In this document: positions 26,912 through 38,601 of the stretch, one piece after another
How the letters are laid out: each line of letters begins with the position of its first letter
How positions within the stretch are numbered: the first letter of the stretch is position 1
Source: Salaquimonas pukyongi
GTDB lineage: Bacteria; Pseudomonadota; Alphaproteobacteria; Rhizobiales; Rhizobiaceae
Assembly (NCBI RefSeq): GCF_001953055.1
Contig: NZ_CP019044.1
Coordinates: 3,293,578 to 3,357,577 of the forward strand
Direction of reading: 5' to 3'
Length of the DNA stretch: 64,000 bases
Program-made: the position numbers and the translations under genes
Notes under the pieces: generated by a model
Database searches by the model: none
Told to the model about the DNA's origin: nothing
What the model saw: only the letters and a program-made list of their open reading frames with translations

Positions 26912-27795
26912 GCGCTCGAAACCCCTTCGGCACCCTCGATTGTTCTCATTACCAGATTATCGCGCCGTGCCTCAAACAGAACAATTCCCGTGGCGACCGC
27001 AAGGTTGAGCGAGTCTGCCTGTCCGGCCATGGGGATGAAAACCAGTTTGTCACAGGCGCCTGCGAGATTGGTCGTAAGCCCCTGCTGCTCATTGCCCATT
27101 ACGAGAATGACGGGTTTTTCCTGCCATGCAATGCTGCGGTAGTCCACGGCACCCTGCAAGTGTGTTCCGGCGATCTGCACGCCGCCAGCTGCCTTTAAGG
27201 CCATCGCCACGAATTCGTCCTCACTCAACCGGGCAATGGGCACGTGAAACAGCGAACCCATGGTGGCGCGAACCGCTTCCAGTGAAAACGGATCGGTGCA
27301 TTCGCCGATCAACAGGATGCCTTTTGCCCCAGCAGCATCAGCGGCCCGGATGATGGTGCCCAGATTACCGGGATCACGCACCCGGTCGAGGGCAATGACG
27401 ATGTCACCAGGCGCCTTGAGCGAACCGGCTATGTGGTTTGCTTCTTTCCAGCGCTGGCGGATTACGGCGATCACCGTTTGCGGATTGTCGCGGCGGGAAA
27501 TGGCACCCAGCACCTTGCCGTTGACTTCAAGTATATCGGCGCCCGTAGCGCGGCATCTGGCTGCGGTTGCGGCAAAACCCGGATCGGCGGCCATTTCGCT
27601 CGAACAAACCACCGTTTCGATCTGCCAGCCCTGTTCCATCGCGTCGGTCAACAGCTTGCGTCCCTCGGCCAGAAATACGCCCTCGCGGTCGCGGTTCTTC
27701 TTCATGGCCAGCGCCTTGATCTGCTTGACCAGAGGGTTGGCCGTCGAGGTAACCGACTTTACCTTGCCGGCGGTTTTTACGGCGGCATCAGCCAT
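26908..27795 (-). CDS. TrmH/SpoU family RNA methyltransferase
   Basis: A 295-residue protein. An N-terminal substrate-binding domain (ANPLVKQIKAL, FLAEGRKLL) is followed by a SpoU knot domain. The knot motifs are DRVRDPGNLGTIIRAADAAG, VMGNEQQGLT and IPMAGQADSLNLAVATGI (each quoted at 20 residues or fewer). It probably 2'-O-methylates rRNA or tRNA using SAM. The target cannot be assigned. The ATG at 27795 (MADAAVK) was chosen; upstream codons overlap the neighbouring methyltransferase gene and do not resemble the family. It overlaps that gene by 8 bases. Confidence 0.92.
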   Translation of the reverse strand: MADAAVKTAGKVKSVTSTANPLVKQIKALAMKKNRDREGVFLAEGRKLLTDAMEQGWQIETVVCSSEMAADPGFAATAARCRATGADILEVNGKVLGAISRRDNPQTVIAVIRQRWKEANHIAGSLKAPGDIVIALDRVRDPGNLGTIIRAADAAGAKGILLIGECTDPFSLEAVRATMGSLFHVPIARLSEDEFVAMALKAAGGVQIAGTHLQGAVDYRSIAWQEKPVILVMGNEQQGLTTNLAGACDKLVFIPMAGQADSLNLAVATGIVLFEARRDNLVMRTIEGAEGVSSA

Positions 27796-28900
27796 CGCTT
27801 CCCTCCCGGGCGGGTGTGCCGGGCCTGGCCGTACCAGCGGTCCATCGGCTGAACATGGAGGTTGAGATGCGGCGCTCCGAGCCACGGGTGGCAATCGTCA
27901 GTTCACCCGATTCCAAAAGCCCGCCCCTGTCGCCGAAAACTTCCTGCATAAGCTCATGGATGGCAAGAAAGGACGCGCGGATCGTATAGGCGGTCAGAAC
28001 AACGAAGCCTGCCCGGGGCGAAACCAGCTCCCGGCACAGATCAGCCATATGCGGCAGGTTTTCGAAAAGCTGCCAAACCTCGCCTTTCGGACCTCGGCCA
28101 TAGGCGGGCGGATCGAGCAGAATGCCTTCATACCGGTTGCCGCGGCGCACTTCCCTTTCGCAAAATCTGACGGCATCCTCGCAAATCCAACGGATGGGTT
28201 TTTCACTAAGCCCGGCTCTTTCCTGGTTTTCCCGTGCCCAGCCAATGGCCTTCTTCGATGCATCCACATGGGTGACATGGGCACCGGCGCGCGCCGCGAC
28301 CAGAGAGGCAAGACCGGTATACCCAAACAGGTTGAGCACCCGGGGCGGGCCGTCTTGACCGTCAAGGCGGGCGAGCTGCTGCTCCATGAACCGCCAGTGG
28401 GCGGCCTGTTCGGGAAAGACCCCGGTATGCCGGAAGGAAGTAAAACGGCCCCAATACTGCAGGCCGTCCCATTCCATGGGAAAGGTCTCGCCTTGCTGCG
28501 GGTTTTTAAACTGCCAGCGCCCCAGGCCCTCTTCGTCGGTATCGCCTGTAAAAACAGCATCGGCGGCTTTCCATCGCTGCGGAGGCAATCGCTTCTGCCA
28601 GATCGCCTGCCCCTCCGGCCGCACGAGGGTCAACGCACCATATTGTTCCAGCTTCTGGCCGTCACCAGAATCCAGTAGCGCATAATCATTGTCTGGCTCG
28701 GCGCTGAGCAGGAGCCCTGTTTTTTCTGCAAGCCGCGCCTTTGCAGGTGCAAGCCGGGCAGGTGGCGCTGTTTCAACGGGTTGCTGACGGGGCACTGTTC
28801 TTTTTGTGGCCGAAGGCTCGCGTGAATGACGGCGGGCCTTTGCCGGGCCCGGCTGATCCCGGTGGTGCGAGGATTTGGCAGGTTTCCTGTTTCGGGCCAT
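27788..28900 (-). CDS. RlmI-like class I SAM-dependent rRNA methyltransferase
   Basis: A 370-residue protein. A basic, probably disordered N-terminal tail of about 50 residues (Lys/Arg/Ser rich) precedes a PUA-like region and a Rossmann methyltransferase. The SAM motif is VLNLFGYTGLASLVAA, with the acidic residue in HVDASKKAIGWARENQ and the catalytic ILLDPPAYGRG loop. It resembles RlmI/RlmL-type 23S rRNA cytosine/guanine methyltransferases (PF10672). It heads an operon with the TrmH-family gene, lspA and possibly acuI. The exact nucleotide target is unknown. Confidence 0.88.
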   Translation of the reverse strand: MARNRKPAKSSHHRDQPGPAKARRHSREPSATKRTVPRQQPVETAPPARLAPAKARLAEKTGLLLSAEPDNDYALLDSGDGQKLEQYGALTLVRPEGQAIWQKRLPPQRWKAADAVFTGDTDEEGLGRWQFKNPQQGETFPMEWDGLQYWGRFTSFRHTGVFPEQAAHWRFMEQQLARLDGQDGPPRVLNLFGYTGLASLVAARAGAHVTHVDASKKAIGWARENQERAGLSEKPIRWICEDAVRFCEREVRRGNRYEGILLDPPAYGRGPKGEVWQLFENLPHMADLCRELVSPRAGFVVLTAYTIRASFLAIHELMQEVFGDRGGLLESGELTIATRGSERRISTSMFSRWTAGTARPGTPAREGSDG

Positions 28901-29128
28901 GCGCTTTCCGGGTCAGGTCGATCCGTGGTGCCTGAGTTCAGGCCTGAAATGCTGTAAAGCAATTACCGCTTTGTGAAAACCGCCCTTTGACCTGCAATTG
29001 TGTATGCCGGACCAACGGCGCAAGTCCAAATACATGAAAGAAAATCAAACAAGGACGATATGAGAACCTGCCAGGCCGGTGTCGCCATCGCCGGGCCTGC
29101 TAGCATCGCCACTCAAACATGAAACGCT

Positions 29129-29494
29129 CTAAGCTGCCCGTTCCGATGCAGGCAGGGATTTCAACTCGGGATGAAGCTCCCGGGTCAGTTCCTCGGCCCG
29201 CTTTTTCTGGGCTTCGGCCTCACTTTGCCATTTCATCGCCTCAGAGTGTTCCTTGCGCAGTTTCTTGCGATGTTTGCCCTGGGTAAACCAGGTGGCAATG
29301 CTGCCGATAACCATGCCCAGCAGCAGGGCTGCAAAAAGACACGCAAACAGGGGAAGGGTAAACGCGATGGCAGGATCGGTGGCGTTGAACGGGTCCAGGC
29401 TCACCTGTACCGGTGCTCGGTTGGCTACGGACAGCATGATCAGCACTACGGCAACGGGCAGGGCAATAAACAGAAAGACAAGTTTTCTAATCAT
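29129..29494 (-). CDS. lapA: LapA family (DUF1049) inner-membrane protein
   Basis: A 121-residue protein with two membrane helices (about 5-22 and 45-68) and a cytoplasmic charged coiled tail rich in Lys/Glu (KHRKKLRKEHSEAMKWQSEA). This is the LapA_dom layout. In enterics LapA acts with LapB in regulating LPS synthesis. It lies downstream of ihfB with a 76-base gap, a common order in Hyphomicrobiales. Confidence 0.85.
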   Translation of the reverse strand: MIRKLVFLFIALPVAVVLIMLSVANRAPVQVSLDPFNATDPAIAFTLPLFACLFAALLLGMVIGSIATWFTQGKHRKKLRKEHSEAMKWQSEAEAQKKRAEELTRELHPELKSLPASERAA

Positions 29495-29570
29495 TGATGC
29501 TGGCCTTCGCTTTTCTTGCCGCTCGCCTCATTCTCTGCGCATGCCTGTCCAAATTCATGTTCCATGGGAG

Positions 29571-29849
29571 TCATGCATTGAGGCGTTCGCGCAATTCCTT
29601 GCCCGTTTTGAAAAACGGCACCCACTTCTCCTCGACTTCGACGCGCTCACCGGTCTTTGGATTACGGCCGATCCTGGGTTTGCGGTTCTTCACCGAGAAG
29701 GCGCCAAAACCCCTCAGCTCCACCCGGTCTCCGTTGGCCAGCGCGTCTGTGATTTCGCCGAAAATGGCATTCACGATATTCTCTACATCACGAAGATAAA
29801 GATGCGGATTTTTGTCGGCAATTAATTGAATAAGTTCAGATTTTATCAT
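29571..29849 (-). CDS. ihfB: Integration host factor subunit beta
   Basis: A 92-residue HU/IHF-fold DNA-bending protein. The start [17 protein letters not shown], the [10 protein letters not shown] arm that intercalates into the minor groove and the C-terminal [13 protein letters not shown] are those of IHF-beta. It pairs with IHF-alpha encoded elsewhere. It lies downstream of sppA with 28 bases between them. The open frame continues upstream into sppA, but the family alignment fixes the ATG at 29849. Confidence 0.96.
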   Translation of the reverse strand: MIKSELIQLIADKNPHLYLRDVENIVNAIFGEITDALANGDRVELRGFGAFSVKNRKPRIGRNPKTGERVEVEEKWVPFFKTGKELRERLNA

Positions 29850-29877
29850 CGCTTCGTGATAACCCCCTGGTTCGCCT

Positions 29878-30903
29878 TCACCTTCCGAGTGTGCCCGCGC
29901 CGTCAATCTGAAGCATGGAAACCAGCCCGTCAAGAAACAAGCGCTCAGGCAGCATTTCGTAAAGCTCCCCAAGCGGCGCGGCAGGTGTCGCAAGTCCCAA
30001 TTGAACGGCAAACCAGCGAAGGGCAGCCGCCGTTTTTCCTGCAGGATTCGACAGGTAAAGGTCGTTGTCGCGATCTGCTTTCCAGGTATGGATTTCAAGG
30101 CTGTCGGAAAGCCCCTTTTCCGCCACCAGCCAGGCACGGGCTGTCTCTTCGTCGCCGATTTCGTCGACCAGCCCGTTTTCCAGACCCTGGGCACCGGTAA
30201 AAATACTGCCGTCGGCAAGCAGGCGTGCCTTTGACGGCGTAAAGCCGCGCCGGTCGGCAACCAGCCCCACAAACCACTGATAACTGTCCTGAACGATCCG
30301 GTCGATCATCGCCTTTGCTTCCGGGGAAGCCGGTTTGAACGGCGAGGGTTCTGCTTTCAGCGGCGAGGATTTGATTTCGTTGACCTCAACCCCGATCTTG
30401 TCGAGCAGTTCGGATACCTGGCCGTACTGAAAGATCACGCCTATCGAGCCGACAATGGAAGAGCGTCGCGCAACGATGTGGTCGGAGCCGGCGGCGATCA
30501 TGTAACCGGCGGAAGCGGCAAGCGTCCCAACGCTGGATGCCACCGGTTTTTCTGCGGCCAGATCCCGCACCGCCTCAAAAATAGCCTCGCCCCCAACGGT
30601 GGAGCCGCCAGGCGAGGATATGTCGAGAATGACTGCCTTGACCTGCTCTTTTTCCTTCAGGTCTTCCAGAAGGTCGAGCATCGGCTTGTCATTGGTGATC
30701 ACGCCGGAAATCTTCACACGGGCAATGTGGTCGCTGCTGCGCTTGCTCAGCCCCTCGAACGCGCCAAGCGCCCAGAGAATTGAAGCGATGGCTGCGGCAA
30801 GCAGCAGCAGGGAAGCGATCCGCCAGAAGGTGATGCGGCGCTTCATTTTGCGCCGGTCAACGATCTGATCGGCAGAAAGAGCGGATGATACAGAAGCAGC
30901 CAT
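29878..30903 (-). CDS. sppA: Signal peptide peptidase SppA (S49 family, short form)
   Basis: A 341-residue inner-membrane serine protease of the 36-kDa type. It has one N-terminal membrane anchor (about 27-47) and a single S49 domain. The [13 protein letters not shown] oxyanion strand is present, the nucleophile Ser is in [13 protein letters not shown], and the region [13 protein letters not shown] follows. It degrades cleaved signal peptides. The CAGGAGAAT ribosome site precedes the ATG at 30903. It is followed by ihfB. Confidence 0.93.
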   Translation of the reverse strand: MAASVSSALSADQIVDRRKMKRRITFWRIASLLLLAAAIASILWALGAFEGLSKRSSDHIARVKISGVITNDKPMLDLLEDLKEKEQVKAVILDISSPGGSTVGGEAIFEAVRDLAAEKPVASSVGTLAASAGYMIAAGSDHIVARRSSIVGSIGVIFQYGQVSELLDKIGVEVNEIKSSPLKAEPSPFKPASPEAKAMIDRIVQDSYQWFVGLVADRRGFTPSKARLLADGSIFTGAQGLENGLVDEIGDEETARAWLVAEKGLSDSLEIHTWKADRDNDLYLSNPAGKTAAALRWFAVQLGLATPAAPLGELYEMLPERLFLDGLVSMLQIDGAGTLGR

Positions 30904-31060
30904 GGTAATTCTCCTGTCTGACCGTTCACCAGGCCCGGGTTATACCGCTCCGGGCAGCCCTGACCGCAATGGTCGCTGGTGTTGTTTCAGGGGTGGCACC
31001 TTTGAAACGCAAAAATGATCTAACAGTGCGGCATGCTTGCTGCAAGCTGTGGCTGGAATC

Positions 31061-31095
31061 AAAAAGGCCCGCGCCGGATTGACCGCACGGGCCTT
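31061..31095 (-). terminator. Terminator of rpsA
   Basis: An 8-bp stem, AAGGCCCG (31064-31071) with CGGGCCTT (31088-31095), encloses a 16-base loop and is followed on the minus strand by TTTTT. It lies 20 bases past the rpsA stop. Confidence 0.85.
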
Positions 31096-31115
31096 CTTCT
31101 CAGTGTATCCAGCGG

Positions 31116-32819
31116 TTATTTCTCGCCGGATTTTTCTTTCAGCGCAGCACCAAGAATATCGCCAAGGGATGCTCCGGAATCGGTTGAACCGTACTGTGCG
31201 ACGGCCTCCTTCTCCTCGGCAATCTCCAGCGCCTTGATCGACACGCCCACCTTGCGGTTTTTCTTGTCGAACTGGATGATGCGGGCATCGACCTTCTGGC
31301 CGGGAGCGAAGCGCTCGGGGCGCTGTTCGTCACGGTCACGCGAAAGGTCGGAGCGCTTGATGAAGGTCTGGATGTCGGTATCGGCGATTTTCACCTCAAG
31401 TCCGTTATCCTTCACTTCAAGCACCTCACAGGTGACCACGGCACCCTTGCGCAGGTCGCCGGAGTCTGCGGCATCGCCGATCGGATCGCCCGAAAGTTGC
31501 TTGATGCCCAGGGAAATGCGTTCCTTCTCGATATCCACATCCAGAACGACAGCATCCACCGTATCGCCCTTGTTGTAGTCCTCGATGGCTTCTTCGCCGG
31601 AACGGTTCCAGTCCAGATCGGACAGGTGGACCATGCCGTCGACATCGCCTTCCAGGCCGATGAACAGGCCGAATTCGGTCTTGTTCTTGACCTCGCCGGA
31701 CACCTTGGCGCCGACCGGGAACTGTTTGGCGAAACCTTCCCACGGGTTTTCCAGGGTCTGCTTGAGGCCCAGCGAGATGCGGCGCTTGGCCGGATCGACC
31801 TCGAGAACCTGCACTTCGACTTCCTGGCTGGTGGAAACGATCTTGCCGGGATGGACGTTCTTCTTGGTCCACGACATTTCCGAAACGTGGATCAGTCCCT
31901 CGATACCCGGTTCGATCTCAACAAACGCACCATAGTCGGTGATGTTGGTGATACGGCCCGTAATACGCGTATGGACCGGGAACTTGGTTTCGATCGATTC
32001 CCACGGATCGCTTTCGAGCTGTTTCATGCCTAGCGAAATACGGTGGGTTTCCTGGTTCACGCGGATGATCTGGACCTTGACGGTCTGACCGATCTGCAGA
32101 ATTTCCGATGGGTGGTTAACCCGGCGCCAGGCCATGTCGGTAACGTGCAAAAGGCCGTCAATGCCACCAAGATCGACGAATGCGCCGTAATCGGTGACAT
32201 TCTTGACCACGCCCTCGACGACCTGACCCTCTTCGAGGTTCTGGACGATTTCAGAGCGCTGTTCAGCGCGGTTTTCTTCCAGGATGGTGCGGCGCGAAAC
32301 AACAATGTTGCCGCGGCGGCGGTCCATCTTGAGAATCTGGAAAGGCTGCGGGTTGTTCATCAGCGGGGTCACGTCGCGGATCGGACGAATATCCACCTGG
32401 GAACGGGGCAGGAAGGCGACAGCGCCGTCCAGATCGACGGTGAAACCGCCCTTGACCTGGTTGAAGATGATGCCTTCGACCTTTTCGTTGTTCTCGAATT
32501 TCTCTTCAAGGCGCTGCCAGCTTTCCTCGCGGCGGGCTTTTTCCCGGCTCAGCATGGCTTCGCCAAGCGCATTTTCGATCCGCTCGACATAGACCTCGAC
32601 TTCATCGCCCACATTGAGCGAGCCGTCTTTTGCCTTGGCGCCGAATTCTTTCAGGGGCACGCGGCCCTCGACTTTCAGGCCGACATCGATGACGGCCATG
32701 TCTTTTTCGATCGCTGTGATCAGCCCTTTGACTACCGCGCCTTCTACGACGTCATGGATTTCAAAGGATTCGTTGAGAAGAGTTTCGAACTCTTCCCGGG
32801 TAGGGTTCAGACTTTCCAT
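31116..32819 (-). CDS. rpsA: 30S ribosomal protein S1
   Basis: A 567-residue protein with six consecutive S1 RNA-binding repeats. Typical repeat signatures are VVEGVVKNVTDYGAFVDLGG, GLLHVTDMAW and GLIHVSEMSW, with the last repeat degenerate. It binds mRNA and helps docking on the 30S subunit. The ATG at 32819 (MESLNPTREEFETLL) follows AGGAGCAAT and is the family start. The open frame extends another 70 codons upstream but with unrelated composition. It lies 229 bases downstream of cmk on the same strand (the classic cmk-rpsA order) and has its own terminator. Confidence 0.97.
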   Translation of the reverse strand: MESLNPTREEFETLLNESFEIHDVVEGAVVKGLITAIEKDMAVIDVGLKVEGRVPLKEFGAKAKDGSLNVGDEVEVYVERIENALGEAMLSREKARREESWQRLEEKFENNEKVEGIIFNQVKGGFTVDLDGAVAFLPRSQVDIRPIRDVTPLMNNPQPFQILKMDRRRGNIVVSRRTILEENRAEQRSEIVQNLEEGQVVEGVVKNVTDYGAFVDLGGIDGLLHVTDMAWRRVNHPSEILQIGQTVKVQIIRVNQETHRISLGMKQLESDPWESIETKFPVHTRITGRITNITDYGAFVEIEPGIEGLIHVSEMSWTKKNVHPGKIVSTSQEVEVQVLEVDPAKRRISLGLKQTLENPWEGFAKQFPVGAKVSGEVKNKTEFGLFIGLEGDVDGMVHLSDLDWNRSGEEAIEDYNKGDTVDAVVLDVDIEKERISLGIKQLSGDPIGDAADSGDLRKGAVVTCEVLEVKDNGLEVKIADTDIQTFIKRSDLSRDRDEQRPERFAPGQKVDARIIQFDKKNRKVGVSIKALEIAEEKEAVAQYGSTDSGASLGDILGAALKEKSGEK

Positions 32820-33047
32820 TATTGCTCCTGGCAGAACGGCGGCCGGATTTCGTGGCGGCTTGCGCCTTGCGATACGCGGTTCTGCATTTGCGCCGGGTTG
32901 GTGTTGCGTTTCGGAGAAAAGGCCTACCATTAAAATGGCATGTGGCGCGAGGGCGTTTTCTCCGGTTTTCTGCCAGCACTTCCCAAAACCAAACAGGGGC
33001 AGGTCACCCTGCCATCGCATCCCGTCTGACAATCGAAAAATGCTGTT

Positions 33048-35172
<2,125 letters not shown>

Positions 35173-35309
35173 TTATGAACGGCGCTGCAAACAGGCGATA
35201 ATCCCTTGTTGAAATTTGGTTTTGACAGGAAATGCAGAGGGCTGTATGGGAAGCGCGATTTGTTCCCCTTCATTTGCGTTTGTATCCCTTTGGCAGAAAG
35301 AGGCTGACC

Positions 35310-35786
35310 GTGGCTAAAGACAAACTAGGAACCAAACGGGTGTGTCCGGATACCGGACGCAAGTTCTATGACCTGAACAAGGATCCGGTGGTTTCTCCCT
35401 ATTCAGGAAAAAGCTACCCGCTCTCCTTCTTTCTGGAAACCGCCAGCGTGACGAAGGTGAAGAAGGAGCAGGCGGAGCCGGAGGCAAAGGCGCCGAAGGA
35501 GGAGGAAGCCGAGAAGGTTGACGAGGAAGAGGGCGAACTGGAGGAAGAGACCGCCGTTGAAATTGTCAGCCTGGAGGATTCCGAAGACGATGATGATGAC
35601 GAAGATGGCGAAATCACTACGTCCGATGATGTAACGGATGACGATATTCCCGAAATTCCGGATGTTGAACTGGACGATGACGAAGATGACGACGCCGCAG
35701 AAGACGACATCTTCCTCGACGATGACGAAGATGACGATACGCCCATCGCAGGCGTGGTCCCCGCCAAGGATGACGAGGATCTGTAA
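35310..35786 (+). CDS. TIGR02300 (FYDLN acid) family protein
   Basis: A 158-residue protein. The conserved N-terminal 50 residues carry LGTKRVCPDTGRKFYDLNKD and VVSPYSGKSYPL, a family signature that defines TIGR02300. The remaining 100 residues are dominated by Asp/Glu, with DDDDDEDGE and DDDEDDD tracts, and are certainly disordered. The GTG at 35310 was chosen because AGAGG lies 8 bases upstream and homology begins at AKDKLGTKR. An upstream in-frame ATG exists but its extension does not match. The function is unknown; a nucleic-acid-mimic or metal-binding role for the acidic tail is speculation. It precedes tRNA-Ala on the same strand. Confidence 0.88.
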   Translation: MAKDKLGTKRVCPDTGRKFYDLNKDPVVSPYSGKSYPLSFFLETASVTKVKKEQAEPEAKAPKEEEAEKVDEEEGELEEETAVEIVSLEDSEDDDDDEDGEITTSDDVTDDDIPEIPDVELDDDEDDDAAEDDIFLDDDEDDDTPIAGVVPAKDDEDL

Positions 35787-35956
35787 CCGCGTTTGACGGT
35801 CTGGCGGCAAAGCCTGATCCGCAGTGAAATTCGGCGTAGCAGTGCATTAAGTCTTGATTTGAATTGGCCGGAGCGGTATTGCAACGGCCTTGAAAGGAAA
35901 CCGGCAGGATCGGTTTCCGCCACTTGGCCAGATTGCCTTCGGGCAGGCCTGTTTGT

Positions 35957-36032
<76 letters not shown>

Positions 36033-36112
36033 AATTCCTCCGGTTTACAAGAAAGCCGCTTTTTGCGGCGGCATTCCTTTCCAAATCCCATCGATGCCCT
36101 AAATTACGGTGC

Positions 36113-36436
36113 ATGAGGCTTGACCGCGCCATTCCCGCTTTGCTTGTTGTTTTTCCGCTTGCCGGCACACCCTTTCACTCTGATGCACATCAGGCTGCCT
36201 CAGGCCACCCTTACCCGCCCGATTGCTGCAATAACCGCGATTGCCGTCAACTGGATCGCCGTGAAGTGTCGCTCGGGCCTGGATATTATGTTTGGCGGGA
36301 CAAGCGCATAGCCTTCAAGAGCCCGAGGGTGCGGCCTTCACCGGACGGGCACTTTCATGTCTGCGAAAACGCCCACTGGGGCGACACTTCCGGCAATCTG
36401 GTCGTTACCTGTTTTCTTGTGCCGCCGGAAAGCTGA
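36113..36436 (+). CDS. Small secreted Cys-containing protein, unknown function
   Basis: A 107-residue protein. A probable Sec signal peptide (MRLDRAIPALLVVFPLAG) is followed by a mature part with five Cys: the CCNNRDC cluster, one in FHVCENAH and one in VVTCFLVPP. This pattern is common among small periplasmic proteins of Hyphomicrobiales (a PxxCC..DC start, RPSPDGHFHVC and a C-terminal CxxVPP), with no known function. Disulfides are likely after export. The frame continues further upstream through the tRNA but the ATG at 36113 is the plausible start. Confidence 0.7.
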   Translation: MRLDRAIPALLVVFPLAGTPFHSDAHQAASGHPYPPDCCNNRDCRQLDRREVSLGPGYYVWRDKRIAFKSPRVRPSPDGHFHVCENAHWGDTSGNLVVTCFLVPPES

Positions 36437-36512
36437 CATTTTACTTGCAAGGCATGACTGGCTGGACCACATAAGGACAAATTGAACAAATTGCCCTGAA
36501 TGGAAGCTGGCG

Positions 36513-37217
36513 ATGAAAATCGGCATTTTGCAAACCGGCCATGTGCCGGAAGATCTGGTGAAACAACATGGCGAATATCCGGCCATGTTCGAACGGATGC
36601 TTTCCGGTCATGGTTTCACTTTTGAAACCTGGGCCGTGGTCGACAATGAACTTCCCGACAGTATTTACAGCGCTGATGCCTGGCTGATCACCGGATCGCG
36701 CCACGGCGCCTATGAAGATCATGCCTTTATTCCGCCACTGGAAGCCTTCATTCGGAAAGCCTATGCCGCTGAAGTGCCGCTTGCCGGAATATGCTTCGGT
36801 CACCAGATTCTCGCACAGGCACTTGGGGGAAAGGTTGTCAAATTTCCCGGCGGGTGGGGTCTTGGGCAAACCGTTTACAAAATGGGGGAAGAGGAAATCG
36901 AGTTGCTGGCCCTGCATCAGGACCAGGTGGTCGAAAAACCGGAGGCTGCCGAAGTAATCGCCTCGACGGATTTCTGCGCCAATGCCGGTCTCGCCTATCC
37001 CGGGGCAAACGGAATAAAGGCCATCAGCTTTCAGCCGCATCCAGAGTTTTCGACGCAGTATCTGCGCGACCTGATCGTAACCCGTTCCGGGGTCGCCTTT
37101 CCGGAAGAACAAGGCAACGCCGCGCTCAGTTCGGTGAAAGAAAAGAACGACTCTGACAAAATCGCTCAACAGCTTGCCGATTTCTTCCTCAAGGCAAGGG
37201 CGAGCCAGGCTGCCTGA
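36513..37217 (+). CDS. Class I glutamine amidotransferase-like protein
   Basis: A 234-residue stand-alone GATase1 domain. The nucleophile Cys94 lies in GICFGHQ, the catalytic His in SFQPHPEF, and the oxyanion strand in ITGSRHGAYED. It resembles GMP-synthase-like amidotransferases that hydrolyse gamma-glutamyl compounds. Gamma-glutamyl-putrescine hydrolase (PuuD) is a related fold, but this protein lies about 12 kb from the putrescine genes and the assignment to PuuD is not made. Substrate unknown. Its stop is 1 base from the stop of the convergent TRAP gene. Confidence 0.85.
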   Translation: MKIGILQTGHVPEDLVKQHGEYPAMFERMLSGHGFTFETWAVVDNELPDSIYSADAWLITGSRHGAYEDHAFIPPLEAFIRKAYAAEVPLAGICFGHQILAQALGGKVVKFPGGWGLGQTVYKMGEEEIELLALHQDQVVEKPEAAEVIASTDFCANAGLAYPGANGIKAISFQPHPEFSTQYLRDLIVTRSGVAFPEEQGNAALSSVKEKNDSDKIAQQLADFFLKARASQAA

Positions 37218-37218
37218 C

Positions 37219-38601
37219 CTAACCCAGCAGCACGTTGGGCAGCCACAGCACTATCTGTGGAAAGGCGATCAGGACGCCGACCGTAATCACATCCGCGATG
37301 AAAAACGGTGAAGCGCCGCGAAAGACGTCCTGCGCCGAAATGTCGGGGCGCACGCCGGCCACGACGAAGCAGTTGAGCCCGATCGGCGGCGTGATGAGAC
37401 ACAGCTCCGCCATCTTGACCACGATGATCCCGAACCACACAGCACAGTTCTCGCCGGACATGCCGAGGGCTGAATCCGCATAACTGACATCCGGGCCGCC
37501 ATTAAGCGCAATGACAGCGGGAAACGTGATCGGCAGGGTCAGGATCAGCATGCCGATTGCATCCATGAACATGCCCAGGATGACATAGGCCGCAAGGATG
37601 AACAGCAGGGTGACGATTGCCGGCTGGTCAAGACCGGTGATGAAGCCGGCAAAGGCGCCGGGCAGGTCTGCAAAGCCCAGATAGCGCACATAGATCAGCA
37701 CGCCCCAGATCATGGTGAAAATCATGGCAGTCAGCTTGGCACTCTCAAGCAGGGCGCCGCGCAACTGGGTCCAATTGGTACCTTTTGCAAGCGACATGAC
37801 CAGCACGACGAATGCGCCAAGGGCACCTGCCTCCGTGGGCGTACCCCATCCCGCATAGATGCAGTAGATGATGATGAAAACGACAAAAAGAATGGGAAGC
37901 GTGCCCGGCACCGAAACCAGGCGTTCCTTCCAGCTGTACCCCTTGACCGCCGGCCCCATGTCCTTGCGCATGGTTGCCATCAGGATAATCAGTGCAGCGT
38001 AGATGAGCGCAGATACAAGTCCGGGCAGAAAGCCGGCCATCAACAGCCTGCCGACCGAACTTTCGGTAATGATGGCGTATATGACGAGGATGGCGGAAGG
38101 CGGTATCAACGAAGCCAGCGTGCCCCCGGCTGCAACGACACCGGCGGCAAAGCGCTTGTCGTAGCCGACCTTCAGCATTTCAGGGATGGCAATGCGGGCA
38201 AATACCGCCGAGGTTGCCACCGAGGCGCCGGACACGGCAGCAAATCCTGCCGTTGCAAACACGGTTGCAACGCCAAGCCCGCCCGGAAGCCAGCCGACCC
38301 AGCGTTTGGCCGCCTCGAACAGTGCTTTTGTGAACCCTGCAAAATAGGCCAGATACCCGATCAGAATGAAGGTTGGAATCAGCGCCAGAACATGGCTTTC
38401 GGTTTTCGAGTGGGGAACCTGCCCGGCCAGTTTCAGGGTGATGATGAATGCCCGGTCAAGGGGATATCCCTTTTCGAAGGCGTAAAAGGAAAATAGCCCC
38501 ACCATGCCGACCAGCGCAGTGGCAAAGGCAACGCGCACACCAATGATCACAAGAACAATCAGTACCCCGGCCAACAGCAGGCAGACTTCCATCGCGGTCA
38601 T
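37219..38601 (-). CDS. TRAP transporter large permease subunit (DctM family)
   Basis: A 460-residue inner-membrane protein with about 12 hydrophobic segments. It is the ion-coupled transport subunit of a tripartite ATP-independent periplasmic transporter. DctM-type motifs include GFAAVSGASVATSAVFA, AAGGTLASLIPPSAILVIY and the C-terminal TPPIGLNCFVVAGV. The start overlaps the small subunit stop by 4 bases. The substrate class (dicarboxylate, sugar acid or other) cannot be read from the sequence. Confidence 0.93.
   Translation of the reverse strand: MTAMEVCLLLAGVLIVLVIIGVRVAFATALVGMVGLFSFYAFEKGYPLDRAFIITLKLAGQVPHSKTESHVLALIPTFILIGYLAYFAGFTKALFEAAKRWVGWLPGGLGVATVFATAGFAAVSGASVATSAVFARIAIPEMLKVGYDKRFAAGVVAAGGTLASLIPPSAILVIYAIITESSVGRLLMAGFLPGLVSALIYAALIILMATMRKDMGPAVKGYSWKERLVSVPGTLPILFVVFIIIYCIYAGWGTPTEAGALGAFVVLVMSLAKGTNWTQLRGALLESAKLTAMIFTMIWGVLIYVRYLGFADLPGAFAGFITGLDQPAIVTLLFILAAYVILGMFMDAIGMLILTLPITFPAVIALNGGPDVSYADSALGMSGENCAVWFGIIVVKMAELCLITPPIGLNCFVVAGVRPDISAQDVFRGASPFFIADVITVGVLIAFPQIVLWLPNVLLG

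Noticed and set aside
29072..29099. CAGGCC/GGCCTG hairpin downstream of lapA
   Set aside because: Only 6 bp with a long loop and no T run, so not called a terminator.
31035..31047. GCTTGC-T-GCAAGC palindrome past rpsA
   Set aside because: A one-base loop cannot form a hairpin, and it lies between a terminator and sppA without other support.
35560..35770. GAT/GAC/GAA-rich low-complexity DNA considered as a repeat
   Set aside because: It simply encodes the acidic tail of the FYDLN protein and is not a regular tandem repeat.
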